A DNA stretch of 64,000 nt from assembly GCF_029094545.1 (NCBI RefSeq), contig NZ_CP117835.1:1654001-1718000 (forward strand), given 5' to 3'. This document shows, piece after piece, positions 25,245-33,738 of the stretch; the stretch's first letter is position 1, and every line of letters starts with the position of its first letter. The DNA is from Alkalihalophilus pseudofirmus. GTDB taxonomy: Bacteria; Bacillota; Bacilli; Bacillales; Bacillaceae_D. The notes beneath the pieces are model-generated. The model was not told where the DNA came from. It searched no databases and was given only the letters and a program-made list of their open reading frames with translations. A program made the translations under genes and the position numbers.

Positions 25245-26924
25245 ATGAATGTAACCAGACTAGAAAAAGGCTTTTCAATCGTATCTGAGGAATTAGGGAT
25301 TAATGCAACATATCATCTTGATAAAGTCAGTGGTAAGGGTTCTAGAAAGCATAAAGAGGACATCATAGCAGCCGTTGAGCTATTCGTTTCTAATGAGCAA
25401 AATAAAGCCAATGAAGAGAAGCAAGCTAAAGCTGAATCAGTTACTAAAAGGCAACCTCACGTTGAATTATTAGCGGTGTATGATGTACATATTACAAGCG
25501 GTTTAGATAGTCATGGTTATACAAATTACAATAAAACATCTTGGCAAGTTATGACAGGGGAACAACTAAACAAAGCTATTTCCCATTCTGAGGTTTTAGA
25601 ATTCACCAAGCAAGAAAACGTTGAAGAGCGTTTATATAATCTTGGTACGTTCGGTAGTGAGTGGATTGATCAAATAGCGTCAGATAGCCGTTTTATGGTT
25701 GTTATGAATGGTGTTCATGTTACTGGTCTTTCTTTATTGGAAATGACTGCAGCGGGGAGAAGCTTCTATAAATTACATGAGAATAAACAATCAAAAGAGA
25801 CATTTTTGAGCAATGCGGTTAAATTTTCAAATGGTAAAATTATTAATTTAACTCCTCTTCAGTCAGACAGGGATATTGAAAATATTGATATGGTTGAACG
25901 TGTGACAAATGAATTAAACAGAGCAAAAGAAACGGGCTTTACTTATGACAAAAAGCAAACATTAAACAACCTTAGAAAAAAGATGACCTATGATCTAATG
26001 AATGAATGCTATGTAAATTTAAACAGTGATGACCAGTCAGAGCTTTTAAAGTTGATTGAAGAGAATAGCACCAATGAAAAAGTATTTGATGATTATTTTA
26101 AGGATAAGGACGCTTTAAACAATCCGACTAAATATATCATTGAAACAGATAAGAAGCTGAGACAGGGTTTAAACCTACGCTATGCGAACGATATGAGCGA
26201 CAAAGCAGAAACAGAGCTTGAACAATATCACATTGAATTGCAACAACTAGGGATGGATTATAAAGAAGATAATAAAAATGAATCAATTAAAGATGATCAG
26301 CTTTATAAAGTCATTGTAAGTATTGATAGAGATTCTAATGAGGTTGGGGAATTTGTAAAGGTTTTAGATGCTGAATCATACAAAGACCAGTTACACATGA
26401 ATGAAGTAATTCAATTGATTGAAACTGTAAAACCGTATAACAGTAAAGTAAAAATATCGCTGGACGAATTCACCTTATCTGATCAGCAAGAAAAGTTTAT
26501 CAATGAGCAACTAAGCAAGCCATATATAAAAGGTTTATCATTGCATCAAGATCAATTAAATGGAAATATTTATTTCACTTGTTGCAACCTAAATCATGAT
26601 AACGCAGCTCCATTCACTTATAAAGTTGATCAGGCGGGAGATAAGCACAGTTTAGGCTATAACGTTACTTTAACAGACTATAAGCTATTACAATTCTTTG
26701 ATGATCATTACAACGTCCTTGATGCTTCTGAACGATTTAAGAAGCGTAGAGAAGAAGTAGCAAAAGAAAACTATTTAAAATACTTTGACAAGGAAGTTAA
26801 ACCATTCCTGACACATGATGAGATGGGGAAGTTGATTGAATTAGGGGATAATGTAGAATCATTTAATAGATATGTTAGCGAGTTAATCACTAAAGCACAG
26901 AAGAGGAAACAATTTATTAACTAA
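25245..26924 (+). CDS. Large hypothetical protein, 559 aa
   Basis: ATG 25245 behind GGAGG. The N-terminus is basic (KGSRKHKEDIIAAVELF). A second region (~65-190) is mixed alpha/beta, and the rest is charged and helical with many Asp/Glu/Lys. There is no signal peptide, membrane span or nucleotide motif. It is the longest gene between 17 and 27 kb and is not recognised. Confidence 0.7.
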   Translation: MNVTRLEKGFSIVSEELGINATYHLDKVSGKGSRKHKEDIIAAVELFVSNEQNKANEEKQAKAESVTKRQPHVELLAVYDVHITSGLDSHGYTNYNKTSWQVMTGEQLNKAISHSEVLEFTKQENVEERLYNLGTFGSEWIDQIASDSRFMVVMNGVHVTGLSLLEMTAAGRSFYKLHENKQSKETFLSNAVKFSNGKIINLTPLQSDRDIENIDMVERVTNELNRAKETGFTYDKKQTLNNLRKKMTYDLMNECYVNLNSDDQSELLKLIEENSTNEKVFDDYFKDKDALNNPTKYIIETDKKLRQGLNLRYANDMSDKAETELEQYHIELQQLGMDYKEDNKNESIKDDQLYKVIVSIDRDSNEVGEFVKVLDAESYKDQLHMNEVIQLIETVKPYNSKVKISLDEFTLSDQQEKFINEQLSKPYIKGLSLHQDQLNGNIYFTCCNLNHDNAAPFTYKVDQAGDKHSLGYNVTLTDYKLLQFFDDHYNVLDASERFKKRREEVAKENYLKYFDKEVKPFLTHDEMGKLIELGDNVESFNRYVSELITKAQKRKQFIN

Positions 26925-26933
26925 TTAATCCAC

Positions 26934-26962
26934 CTATAACAGAAATTAAAATAAATCGCTGG
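26934..26962 (+). promoter_or_regulatory. TATAACAG-N10-AAATCGCTG element, copy 2
   Basis: CTATAACAG, 10 bases, AAATCGCTGG; the following AGG belongs to the next ribosome site. Confidence 0.65.
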
Positions 26963-26973
26963 AGGTTTTTAAG

Positions 26974-27078
26974 ATGATTAGAAAGTTTAAAGCATTGGAT
27001 AGTACAGAAAGATTTATCGTTGTATTAGGGTTAGTGGTAATAGTGGGATTGTATGTGCAAGCAGCGTTTTTAGTATAA
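26974..27078 (+). CDS. Single-span membrane peptide, 34 aa
   Basis: ATG behind GGAGG. Basic start then a hydrophobic segment (residues ~14-34). Its stop codon lies inside element copy 3. Confidence 0.6.
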   Translation: MIRKFKALDSTERFIVVLGLVVIVGLYVQAAFLV

Positions 27079-27100
27079 CAGACAAGGTGAAAAATCGCTG
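27073..27100 (+). promoter_or_regulatory. TATAACAG-N10-AAATCGCTG element, copy 3
   Basis: GTATAACAG, 10 bases, AAATCGCTG. The TAA of the motif is the stop codon of the preceding gene. Confidence 0.65.
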
Positions 27101-27220
27101 AAAGTTATTTAAATAATTATTAAAATAAATAAAAATAATGGTATCAATTAATATGTAAGTGTGATATAATAGAAGAAACAGAAAAGTAAAAGCCATTCCA
27201 AGATAAGAGAAGGTGATCAG

Positions 27221-27406
27221 ATGAGGCAGTCGAATAATAATTATAGTGATTTAATCTTGATCTTCGATAAGTATAATTTAAGTACGGCAGCAGTAGCTAA
27301 CATGATTTATGAATCATATGACCGTTTTGAGAAGGATTTGCCTTATGATAAACATAGAGAGTTTGAAAATGATTTAATTCCTCTTATGGGAAGACAGGGA
27401 GGTTAA
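27221..27406 (+). CDS. Hypothetical protein, 61 aa
   Basis: ATG behind AAGGTG; probable -10 TATAAT about 50 bases upstream. Helical, Tyr/Asp-rich. Confidence 0.6.
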   Translation: MRQSNNNYSDLILIFDKYNLSTAAVANMIYESYDRFEKDLPYDKHREFENDLIPLMGRQGG

Positions 27407-27409
27407 AGC

Positions 27410-27559
27410 ATGCATTACTTAATTCAACAGGCAGAAGATTTAAAGCAGCAGATCAAGTTAAATGAAAAAGAGATTGATAATCCTGTGCTGGTCTTGAGTG
27501 TATATAGTGCATTGATTGATCTAACAGAGTATTTAAAGGAAGATAAACAATTAAAATGA
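27410..27559 (+). CDS. Hypothetical protein, 49 aa
   Basis: ATG behind GGGAGG, three bases after the previous gene. Helical and acidic. Confidence 0.6.
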   Translation: MHYLIQQAEDLKQQIKLNEKEIDNPVLVLSVYSALIDLTEYLKEDKQLK

Positions 27560-27613
27560 AATTCTAATTTTATGTAGAAATATTATAAAAAATATTATAA
27601 GGAGATGGATGAA

Positions 27614-28816
27614 ATGTCAGCAGTATTAAAATTAGTTGAAGAGACTAAAGAGGTTAGAGATAGTCTTGTGGAGAAGGTAGATGTACTAAGCAAGGTAAAA
27701 CAATTATCATTATTGCCAGATGGTTCACACATGAATTTAAAGCAAGTTGCAGATTATTATAATGTGGACACAAGTACCATTAAAAATGTTATGAGTCGAT
27801 ATAAAACAGAATTTATGAGCGATGGAATAAGAGTGCTGAGAGGCGAGAAGTTCAGACAATACAAAGAGAGATATTTAAAATATAATTATGAATACAAGAA
27901 AGCACCGTCTATGACATTATTGACAAAAAAAGCAATCTTGAGAATGGGAATGTTACTGAGGGATAGCGAGGTTTCACAAAAGATTAGAGAGTACTTACTT
28001 AATGTAGAAAATGAATCGCATAATAGTGTTTCTAACAATGAAGTAAAATATAATGGATCATGGACAAAAGAATTAATTGAAGAGGTTTTATATAGCTTAA
28101 ACATTAAATTTAAAGAAGAAAAACCATTAATTCAGTCAATATCAGAAGTTGCTGAGGAAATTAATTGCAAACCGACAACATTAATAACAAAATGGTATAA
28201 AAAAGATACTGAGGAGAATCCATCTCTTAAAACTCTATTTGCTACATATTCTGAAAAGAAGCCATCAGTTAAACGTAAAAAGGAAACAAAAGAAATTATA
28301 GAAGCAATTCCTAATGAAGAAGTGGTAAAGGTTAATAATACTATTGAAAGTGAAGAGAAGATAATCTTAGATAAAATGATGGGTCTTATGAAAGATCAGA
28401 ATAGTAAAATGGAAGAAATGATGACAGAAGTTTATGAATTAAAGAAGAGTAATAAAAACTTGAATAGATTAAGTCAATTGCTAATCAACGATAATAAGAT
28501 GCTATGGGATGTTTGTAATGGCATTGTTGAGAGTAACCAAGAAATTAAAGATCAATTAGTAGAAACTCAACAATCATTAAGCAGCTTCAAGGAAGAATAC
28601 GAAAAACTAGGGACTGAAAATCTTGAAAAGTTAAAAAATAGAATTAAATTAGCACAAACCAAGATCAAGAAAGCCGAAAATGAAAATAGTGAATTATTGA
28701 AATTTATTGGTAAATCACATATGTTATCAAGCACCTATAATACAAATGAATCAACGGAAAGAAAAACTCCTCTTGAGCTTAAGATGGATCGAAATGGAAA
28801 CTTAAACAGAATGTAA
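27614..28816 (+). CDS. Phage antirepressor/regulator-like protein, 400 aa
   Basis: Residues ~30-60 read HMNLKQVADYYNVDTSTIKNVMSRY, a helix-turn-helix. Residues ~95-130 read MTLLTKKAILRMGMLLRDSEVSQKIREYLL, the pattern seen in ORF6N/antirepressor-type phage proteins (for example SPbeta YoqD relatives). The C-terminal 200 residues are a long coiled coil. Probably a DNA-binding regulator of phage functions. ATG 27614 follows AAGGAG. Confidence 0.65.
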   Translation: MSAVLKLVEETKEVRDSLVEKVDVLSKVKQLSLLPDGSHMNLKQVADYYNVDTSTIKNVMSRYKTEFMSDGIRVLRGEKFRQYKERYLKYNYEYKKAPSMTLLTKKAILRMGMLLRDSEVSQKIREYLLNVENESHNSVSNNEVKYNGSWTKELIEEVLYSLNIKFKEEKPLIQSISEVAEEINCKPTTLITKWYKKDTEENPSLKTLFATYSEKKPSVKRKKETKEIIEAIPNEEVVKVNNTIESEEKIILDKMMGLMKDQNSKMEEMMTEVYELKKSNKNLNRLSQLLINDNKMLWDVCNGIVESNQEIKDQLVETQQSLSSFKEEYEKLGTENLEKLKNRIKLAQTKIKKAENENSELLKFIGKSHMLSSTYNTNESTERKTPLELKMDRNGNLNRM

Positions 28817-28824
28817 GCTATTAT

Positions 28825-28839
28825 AAAATGCTGATTTTA
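28825..28839 (+). repeat. AAAAT-N5-TTTTA intergenic motif family (first site)
   Basis: AAAAT-GCTGA-TTTTA just before a ribosome site. Further sites: 29037, 29282, 32550, 40330, 41951, 45775, 52623 and 52657; AAAAC or AAAAA variants at 47627 and 58397; 60716; AAAAG at 54440; one-mismatch copies near 31291, 32113 and 59556. All read the same way, and all but the first of the two sites at 52.6 kb lie shortly upstream of a start codon. Confidence 0.6.
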
Positions 28840-28852
28840 AAGGAGTGATAAC

Positions 28853-29038
28853 ATGAAATGTATTTACTGCAAATCAAAGGTTGATATTGTAAATCAGAAG
28901 GCAGATGGATTGAAATCTGGTCTAATCCCTAGAGCAATTGTAAAAGAAAATAAGTTAATTAGGAATAAAAAAGACTTTGTAGTTTGCTTAGATTGCGTAG
29001 ACCATCACAATGAGTTTACTGAAAAATACCATCAATAA
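28853..29038 (+). CDS. Small zinc-ribbon-like protein, 61 aa
   Basis: CIYC near the N-terminus and CLDC near residue 47 form a two-pair Cys site. ATG behind AAGGAG. Probably a structural zinc protein; role unknown. Confidence 0.7.
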   Translation: MKCIYCKSKVDIVNQKADGLKSGLIPRAIVKENKLIRNKKDFVVCLDCVDHHNEFTEKYHQ

Positions 29039-29071
29039 AATATTGCTTTTAAGAAACAGAGGTGAAAATAA

Positions 29072-29269
29072 ATGTTTACATGGGTACTGTGGAAGGATAT
29101 AAAAGGCGAAGTGCATAGAATTAAATTTGCTAATTATGATTTAGCTGACAAATTCTATAAGATGATTAAAAAAGATTATTTAGTAAAAGAAATCAGTAAA
29201 GATGAATATGATATGGCTTGTGGACTTTATAAGCTACCAATGAATAAATATTTATTCCTAGCTTGCTAA
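29072..29269 (+). CDS. Hypothetical protein, 65 aa
   Basis: ATG behind AGAGG. Small basic alpha/beta protein. Confidence 0.6.
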   Translation: MFTWVLWKDIKGEVHRIKFANYDLADKFYKMIKKDYLVKEISKDEYDMACGLYKLPMNKYLFLAC

Positions 29270-29322
29270 ATACAATCGGTTAAAATAGTTCTTTTAAATA
29301 ATTTAAAATAGAGGGGTGTAAA

Positions 29323-29493
29323 ATGGGAGTAAAAGCAAGATACGAAAAGAAAAAACAAGTAAATGTGGAATTGAGTGCAGCACAAATAACTCAACTAGAC
29401 TTTATTAAAAGGTCATACGGTTGGACGACAACAGACGCAGTAAGATTTCTTATTAGAAAAGAAGCTTTGAGACTACATAAGAGTATTACATAA
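29323..29493 (+). CDS. Ribbon-helix-helix-like protein, 56 aa
   Basis: A strand (KQVNVELSAAQI) followed by two helices with WTTTDAVRFLIRKEA gives the RHH (CopG/Arc) pattern. ATG behind GAGGGG. Probably a small dimeric DNA-binding protein and a candidate binder of one of the dyad elements. Confidence 0.65.
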   Translation: MGVKARYEKKKQVNVELSAAQITQLDFIKRSYGWTTTDAVRFLIRKEALRLHKSIT

Positions 29494-29511
29494 AAAGAAG
29501 GAGTGTTAAAA

Positions 29512-29733
29512 ATGGAAGATATGACTTTAGGTAAATATATTAAAAAAGAATTATTCAAGAGAGGTATTCCGATGAGAAAGGTAACAGAAATATCAGGAAC
29601 AAATGTAAAAACACTTCACTATAATTTAAACAATGACAGTTTAAGGGCTAACGAGCTACTAGCAGCAGCAACTCTAATTGGTATTGATCTTAACGAAGTT
29701 AGAAAAACTTATTATGATAGGGAAAGTGTGTAA
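29512..29733 (+). CDS. HTH protein, 73 aa
   Basis: KELFKRGIPMRKVTEISG then NVKTLHYNLNNDSLRANELL is a helix-turn-helix of XRE type. ATG 29512 behind AAGGAG. Co-transcribed with the RHH gene. Confidence 0.65.
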   Translation: MEDMTLGKYIKKELFKRGIPMRKVTEISGTNVKTLHYNLNNDSLRANELLAAATLIGIDLNEVRKTYYDRESV

Positions 29734-29734
29734 G

Positions 29735-29866
29735 ATGGGCTATCATATCAAATGGGAAGAAGACGGAAAGCAAAAAGATATCTATGTGGATGCTTGGATC
29801 GAGCGTGATGTGATAGTAGAACGATTAAACGATCAAGGTATTTCTCATATTTGTGAAATCAAATAG
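29735..29866 (+). CDS. Small hypothetical protein, 43 aa
   Basis: ATG directly after the HTH gene's stop; the ribosome site (GGGAAAG) is modest. Beta-hairpin then helix. Not recognised. Confidence 0.5.
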   Translation: MGYHIKWEEDGKQKDIYVDAWIERDVIVERLNDQGISHICEIK

Positions 29867-29867
29867 T

Positions 29868-29896
29868 GTATAACAGAATGAGTTAAAAATCGCTGG
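29868..29896 (+). promoter_or_regulatory. TATAACAG-N10-AAATCGCTG element, copy 4
   Basis: GTATAACAG, 10 bases, AAATCGCTGG. Confidence 0.65.
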
Positions 29897-29960
29897 CTAT
29901 TTATAGAAAGAAATTATTGACTTAAACAATATAATAAAATAAAATGACGAGGAAGTGATT

Positions 29961-30218
29961 ATGATGAACGTGCAAGAGTTAACCACTGAAGAGATGCAAG
30001 AGCAAATTGAAGATTATAATGATTTTATGGAATGGAAAGAGAGATACGAAAATTTATCATTTTATCTCAACCCTAAAGAAATGAATGAGTTAATGGCAGC
30101 TTATAGTTCTAATTGTAGTGATTCAGAGTTTGTTGAAATGCTGACTAGTGCAATGACTACTGCAACCATGAGAAAGAAAATGTACAATAATGGGGTGGCG
30201 ACAATTGAAGCCGTATGA
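29961..30218 (+). CDS. Hypothetical protein, 85 aa
   Basis: ATG behind GAGGAAGTG; acidic and helical. Its 3' end overlaps the next gene by 14 bases. Confidence 0.62.
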   Translation: MMNVQELTTEEMQEQIEDYNDFMEWKERYENLSFYLNPKEMNELMAAYSSNCSDSEFVEMLTSAMTTATMRKKMYNNGVATIEAV

Positions 30219-30360
30219 AGCAATTAACTATCTAAGACAGAATGAAATTAGTTCATTAGATGAGGCTATTAGATACAGAAATGAGCATGATATAAAGCAT
30301 TGGATTAGAGTCGCCAACTCACGAAAAAGATCGAGAGAGTCACAAAAGGAAAGTGAATAA
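30205..30360 (+). CDS. Small basic protein, 51 aa (TTG start)
   Basis: The TTG start overlaps the previous gene, with GGGGTGG as ribosome site. The C-terminus is Arg/Ser/Lys-rich. Confidence 0.55.
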   Translation: MKPYEAINYLRQNEISSLDEAIRYRNEHDIKHWIRVANSRKRSRESQKESE

Positions 30361-30383
30361 AAATAAATAAAGAGGGATGTACG

Positions 30384-30650
30384 ATGATTAATTTTGACTT
30401 ATTACTAATTAAGAAAAGTGGCTACTTTTATGACGTATGGTGTGAGTATTCACAGTTACCAGTAGATTCATTTACCAGCTATGAGAAAGCAGCAAGTTTT
30501 GTTAATGGGTATCTGTATAAAGACTGTAGTAATGAAGAAGCGAAACGAGGGAAGTTGTTTAAAGAGTTTGTAGAGCATGATCTTAAAGAAGGTACTACAT
30601 ATAGAAAATATTTCAATTTCGATACAGTAGATGAAATGGCAATGGTATAA
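30384..30650 (+). CDS. Hypothetical protein, 88 aa
   Basis: ATG behind GAGGGATG. Aromatic-rich alpha/beta protein; not recognised. Confidence 0.62.
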   Translation: MINFDLLLIKKSGYFYDVWCEYSQLPVDSFTSYEKAASFVNGYLYKDCSNEEAKRGKLFKEFVEHDLKEGTTYRKYFNFDTVDEMAMV

Positions 30651-30657
30651 TAAATTC

Positions 30658-30686
30658 GTATAACAGAAAAGGTGAAAAATCGCTGG
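30658..30686 (+). promoter_or_regulatory. TATAACAG-N10-AAATCGCTG element, copy 5
   Basis: GTATAACAG, 10 bases, AAATCGCTGG. The 10-base gap and flanks resemble copy 3 closely (AAGGTGAAAA in both). Confidence 0.65.
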
Positions 30687-30707
30687 ACTGTTTTTAGGAG
30701 GAGCTTA

Positions 30708-30890
30708 ATGATGATGCTCAACATTGACTTGGAAGATATTATTAATAAACCCAATGATAAAGGTGATGACTTAATTACAAAAGAGGTAAACGGTAAATAT
30801 GTATCTTTTTTTAAAAGTAAACCGCAGCTTATAGGGATGGGAGTTACTGATTTACAGTCACTTGAAAGCTTAAGGCAGCTATTAAGATAA
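30708..30890 (+). CDS. Hypothetical protein, 60 aa
   Basis: ATG 30708 behind AGGAGGAG. Small alpha/beta protein. Confidence 0.6.
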   Translation: MMMLNIDLEDIINKPNDKGDDLITKEVNGKYVSFFKSKPQLIGMGVTDLQSLESLRQLLR

Positions 30891-30917
30891 AAACAGAATT
30901 TCAAGGAGAGTGAAAAC

Positions 30918-31042
30918 ATGGCTATTCAAACAAATACTTATTTAAAAGCAATGAGCAATTCGGAACTTAAAGAGATTTTTTCGAATGTCAAAATGAAATT
31001 GTAGAAGGAATCAAAATTTACTTATCAGAAAGAGTAGTCTAA
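30918..31042 (+). pseudogene. Small gene frameshifted at a T6 run
   Basis: ATG 30918 (AAGGAGAG upstream) is open for 28 codons. A second frame from the T run at 30976-30981 continues as CQNEIVEGIKIYLSERVV to TAA at 31040. One more T would give a single 41-residue protein. Confidence 0.55.
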
Positions 31043-31072
31043 TTTAAATTCACTTTTATGAGGAGAGATGAA

Positions 31073-31288
31073 ATGAGAGAGCCATTAAAAGATGGAGATG
31101 TGAGACAGTCTAATAACGGTGTGGCAATTGTAGTTGGAGTGTGGCAAGATGGCGAAGACATTCAAATAATCTCCAAAAATCAATTTAAGACCTCTGTAAA
31201 TGAGAAAGAAGGCAGTGTAAGATGCCACAAAAATCTTTATAAACACTTGCGCACTCTTTTGCAAGATCAAGGTAAGTGGAAAGATTAA
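31073..31288 (+). CDS. Hypothetical protein, 71 aa
   Basis: ATG 31073 behind GAGGAGAG. Beta-rich N-terminus, basic C-terminus. Confidence 0.6.
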   Translation: MREPLKDGDVRQSNNGVAIVVGVWQDGEDIQIISKNQFKTSVNEKEGSVRCHKNLYKHLRTLLQDQGKWKD

Positions 31289-31333
31289 ATGAAATCAGAG
31301 TTTTATTTAAAGTTAATGGAGTGGTGACAGTTA

Positions 31334-31603
31334 ATGAATCAGAAAGTAGAGCAGGATATCGAGTTTAGAACGTTTCTGAAACTGTATGATGAGGGCATTA
31401 GATTTGTTGATGATGAAACTAATAATATAGCAGCATCTAAGGACAATGGGCTTGGAATAAGTACAGTTTATGATCATCGTGCTATTAAAGAACACAAACT
31501 ATTAAGCTTAGATGGAAAGAAATTAAGTGACGATGAAATTGAATTAATGTTCAACTATCTGTATTTCAAAAAACTAGTAAAAGATAAGAAGATAGTTTTT
31601 TAA
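31334..31603 (+). CDS. Hypothetical protein, 89 aa
   Basis: ATG behind GGAGTGG. Acidic; not recognised. Confidence 0.62.
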   Translation: MNQKVEQDIEFRTFLKLYDEGIRFVDDETNNIAASKDNGLGISTVYDHRAIKEHKLLSLDGKKLSDDEIELMFNYLYFKKLVKDKKIVF

Positions 31604-31645
31604 TTTGATAAATGCAGACTTTTATTAGAAAAAGGAGGAATATTA

Positions 31646-31876
31646 TTGAAGATAAAAAGCAAATATTCTACATTTACTTTAAGCGAGAATGATGTGATCA
31701 TGTGGAATGAAAAGATTTATCAGTTGCTTAGTCAAAGAGAGAGTAATAGCACATATCCTGTATTAAATGAGACTCAGGTTCGACAGTATATCAACAATGG
31801 CAGTTTGAAGTTTCTGAAACATTATATAACCGAATACACAAGGGTTCCAGTGACATATTATAGACCTATTAAATAA
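31646..31876 (+). CDS. Hypothetical protein, 76 aa (TTG start)
   Basis: TTG start with AAAGGAGG 8 bases upstream. Ser/Thr/Tyr-rich; not recognised. Confidence 0.6.
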   Translation: MKIKSKYSTFTLSENDVIMWNEKIYQLLSQRESNSTYPVLNETQVRQYINNGSLKFLKHYITEYTRVPVTYYRPIK

Positions 31877-31907
31877 AATATCTAACTTATTCAATTTGGA
31901 GGGAGAA

Positions 31908-32114
31908 ATGAATATGCATTTATCTGATGAACAAAAAGATGCGTTAAAATTTTCGATCACACAACTTAATATTGAAGGAAATAGAAACAATGATAAGCGA
32001 TTCTTTAAAGTATCAGAATCATTAGAGAGTATCTTAAGAGATGATGAAGACTCGTATTATCAAGAAATGGCTGATGCAGCTAGAGAAGATTGGGCAAATG
32101 AAATGGAAGACTAG
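31908..32114 (+). CDS. Hypothetical acidic protein, 68 aa
   Basis: ATG 31908 or 31914 behind GGAGGGAG. Acidic helical protein. Confidence 0.6.
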   Translation: MNMHLSDEQKDALKFSITQLNIEGNRNNDKRFFKVSESLESILRDDEDSYYQEMADAAREDWANEMED

Positions 32115-32160
32115 ATTTTTTAAAATGTCAGTTTAATCCAAAATAGAGGAGATGAGAGTA

Positions 32161-32556
32161 ATGGAAAAATTAAATCGTGTTAGTTCATTTTTCTTTAATA
32201 CATTAGAGGCTCAGTCGAATTTTGCGTTAAGTTATGAGTCTAAATTAGACACCGAAAGGATTGACGTTTATTCTTTTGGCAGTGGGATGGTAAGCTTTAA
32301 AGTAAATCATATTTTTGAAATAACAAGTGAGCCAGATTTAGACCTGTACCAAAAGCAAAGTGAAAAAGGAGAAGTAATTGCAAACGACCTTTACAACAGA
32401 TTCATTGAATCAAACGCTTATAAGAGAAATAAAGAATTGTTCGAATCCCCATATTCCATTGCTGATAAAGATAGAGTTTTAAAATTTGAAAACCTTAATT
32501 TAGAATTAAAAAGATGGATGATCGAAAACATAGAGAGTTTTGACTTTATAAAATAA
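32161..32556 (+). CDS. Hypothetical protein, 131 aa
   Basis: ATG 32161 behind AGAGGAG. Mixed alpha/beta, no motif seen. Confidence 0.62.
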   Translation: MEKLNRVSSFFFNTLEAQSNFALSYESKLDTERIDVYSFGSGMVSFKVNHIFEITSEPDLDLYQKQSEKGEVIANDLYNRFIESNAYKRNKELFESPYSIADKDRVLKFENLNLELKRWMIENIESFDFIK

Positions 32557-32577
32557 TCATTTTAAGGGTGTGTAAGA

Positions 32578-32736
32578 ATGAGAGCTAACTTATACGAAAA
32601 ATTAGAACTATTGCCAGAAAAGGATAAAGGAGATTTATTGCAGGCTATTTTTGGACTTATGGAAATTGCTGAAGATAATAGTACGCACCTAAATCCAAAA
32701 GACTTTTTTACATTGATTGAAATGAGGACTAAATAA
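32578..32736 (+). CDS. Hypothetical protein, 52 aa
   Basis: ATG behind AAGGGTG; helical. Last gene before a regulatory gap. Confidence 0.58.
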   Translation: MRANLYEKLELLPEKDKGDLLQAIFGLMEIAEDNSTHLNPKDFFTLIEMRTK

Positions 32737-32762
32737 AAGCATCATATAGCAAAAGGAGTCAA

Positions 32763-32908
32763 ACCGTTCTATCTGAACGGAAAGATATATGCATACCTGA
32801 TGTTTTATAGCATAGCGTACTTATCAAATCACATGATAATTTAGTTTCACAGTTCAGAGATAGCGAATATATCATTTTTGTTATTAGACAGTCTTCTCTG
32901 TCTATGAT
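32763..32908 (+). promoter_or_regulatory. Promoter/operator region of the XRE gene at 32943
   Basis: Inverted repeats CCGTTC-N5-GAACGG (32763-32779) and TAGACAG-N6-CTGTCTA (32885-32904) lie in a 206-base gap without a gene. The second overlaps a possible TTGTTA/TATGAT promoter with a long 19-base spacer, so autoregulation is plausible. Confidence 0.5.
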
Positions 32909-32942
32909 AAATTTAGTTGCAGCAAAGGAGGAGATTAGATCA

Positions 32943-33215
32943 ATGAAGACTTGGGATGATGTTTCTAAGGATATTAGCTCAATACCTGATGACAAAAAGA
33001 AATATATAAGCCTGTTGGCTGAGATGGTGTCTGTAAGAGAAAGAAAAGGTTTAACACAAGCTCAAATTTCAGAAATTACAGGACTCTCGCAGCCATCTGT
33101 TGCAAGATTAGAGAACCCATCGAACAATATGAGCTTAATTACAGCAATAAAATATTTAGAGGCACTAGGTATGGAGTTAAGATTTATACCTAAAGAAACA
33201 AAAGAAAAAGAATAA
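32943..33215 (+). CDS. XRE-family antitoxin-like regulator, 90 aa
   Basis: Residues ~30-80 carry a HigA/XRE helix-turn-helix (VSVRERKGLTQAQISEITG then SQPSVARLENPSNN). The C-terminal MELRFIPK is typical of HigA-like antitoxins, usually found after a RelE/HigB toxin gene. No toxin frame is present upstream, so it is solitary here. ATG 32943 follows GGAGGAG. Confidence 0.78.
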   Translation: MKTWDDVSKDISSIPDDKKKYISLLAEMVSVRERKGLTQAQISEITGLSQPSVARLENPSNNMSLITAIKYLEALGMELRFIPKETKEKE

Positions 33216-33247
33216 TTTCTTTAAAAGTTTAGTTTTATTAAGAAGTA

Positions 33248-33278
33248 ATCACTCTATAATACAAAATTATATAGTCAT
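33248..33278 (-). repeat. Inverted third copy of the origin-region hairpin
   Basis: The reverse complement of 33248-33276 is 27/29 identical to 15417-15445 (GACTATATAATTTTGTATTA core). It is 18 kb away and just left of the recombinase operon. Confidence 0.7.
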
Positions 33279-33279
33279 A

Positions 33280-33316
33280 AGGCTTATTTTTCGAAAAAAT
33301 CAACGAAAATAAGCCT
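33280..33316. terminator. Stem-loop, probable terminator
   Basis: AGGCTTATTTT (33280-33290) pairs with AAAATAAGCCT (33306-33316), extended by a TCG/CGA inner pair, with T-rich sequence on the right. Ends the transcript of the XRE gene. Confidence 0.65.
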
Positions 33317-33467
33317 ATTTGTCGTTGTATTTATTGTTTTTATATTTTAATTTGCTATAATAAAGATAAGAAAAAGAAAGAAAAATAAATTTAATGTTTA
33401 GGACAGTACATAAAAGGTAATCACTAAGAATATAATAAATTAAAATATAAAAAGGATGGTATATGAA

Positions 33468-33665
33468 ATGAGTACAGTAATCGACTTTAAGCGAAAGAGT
33501 GTAGAAAAACAATATAAAGCATTATTCAACAATGGAACTGCAGCTCTTAACCTGAGAGAAGAGGAGCTGTATTGGAAGAAGCAACAAACAAAGATAGTTA
33601 AAATTGATCCAGAGACAACAAGAAAAGAAATGCTAAAAGGTTACATGGAAATGCTAAGTAAATAA
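33468..33665 (+). CDS. Small basic protein, 65 aa
   Basis: ATG 33468 behind AAAGGATG. Lys/Glu-rich, helical. First gene of the recombinase-repressor cluster; not recognised. Confidence 0.6.
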   Translation: MSTVIDFKRKSVEKQYKALFNNGTAALNLREEELYWKKQQTKIVKIDPETTRKEMLKGYMEMLSK

Positions 33666-33738
33666 TACATATCTATTGCAAAATGGCTTACCTAAAGGTA
33701 TAATAAAGATAATAAAAATTAATCAGGGAGTGATCGAG

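Noticed and set aside
26455-26466. AAATCGCTGG-like words inside genes (26455, 34655)
   Set aside because: They lack the TATAACAG block at the fixed distance, so they are not counted as copies of the seven-copy element.
32737-32942. RelE/HigB-type toxin gene upstream of the HigA-like regulator
   Set aside because: No continuous frame longer than a few dozen codons with toxin-like residues; only inverted repeats and a promoter are seen.
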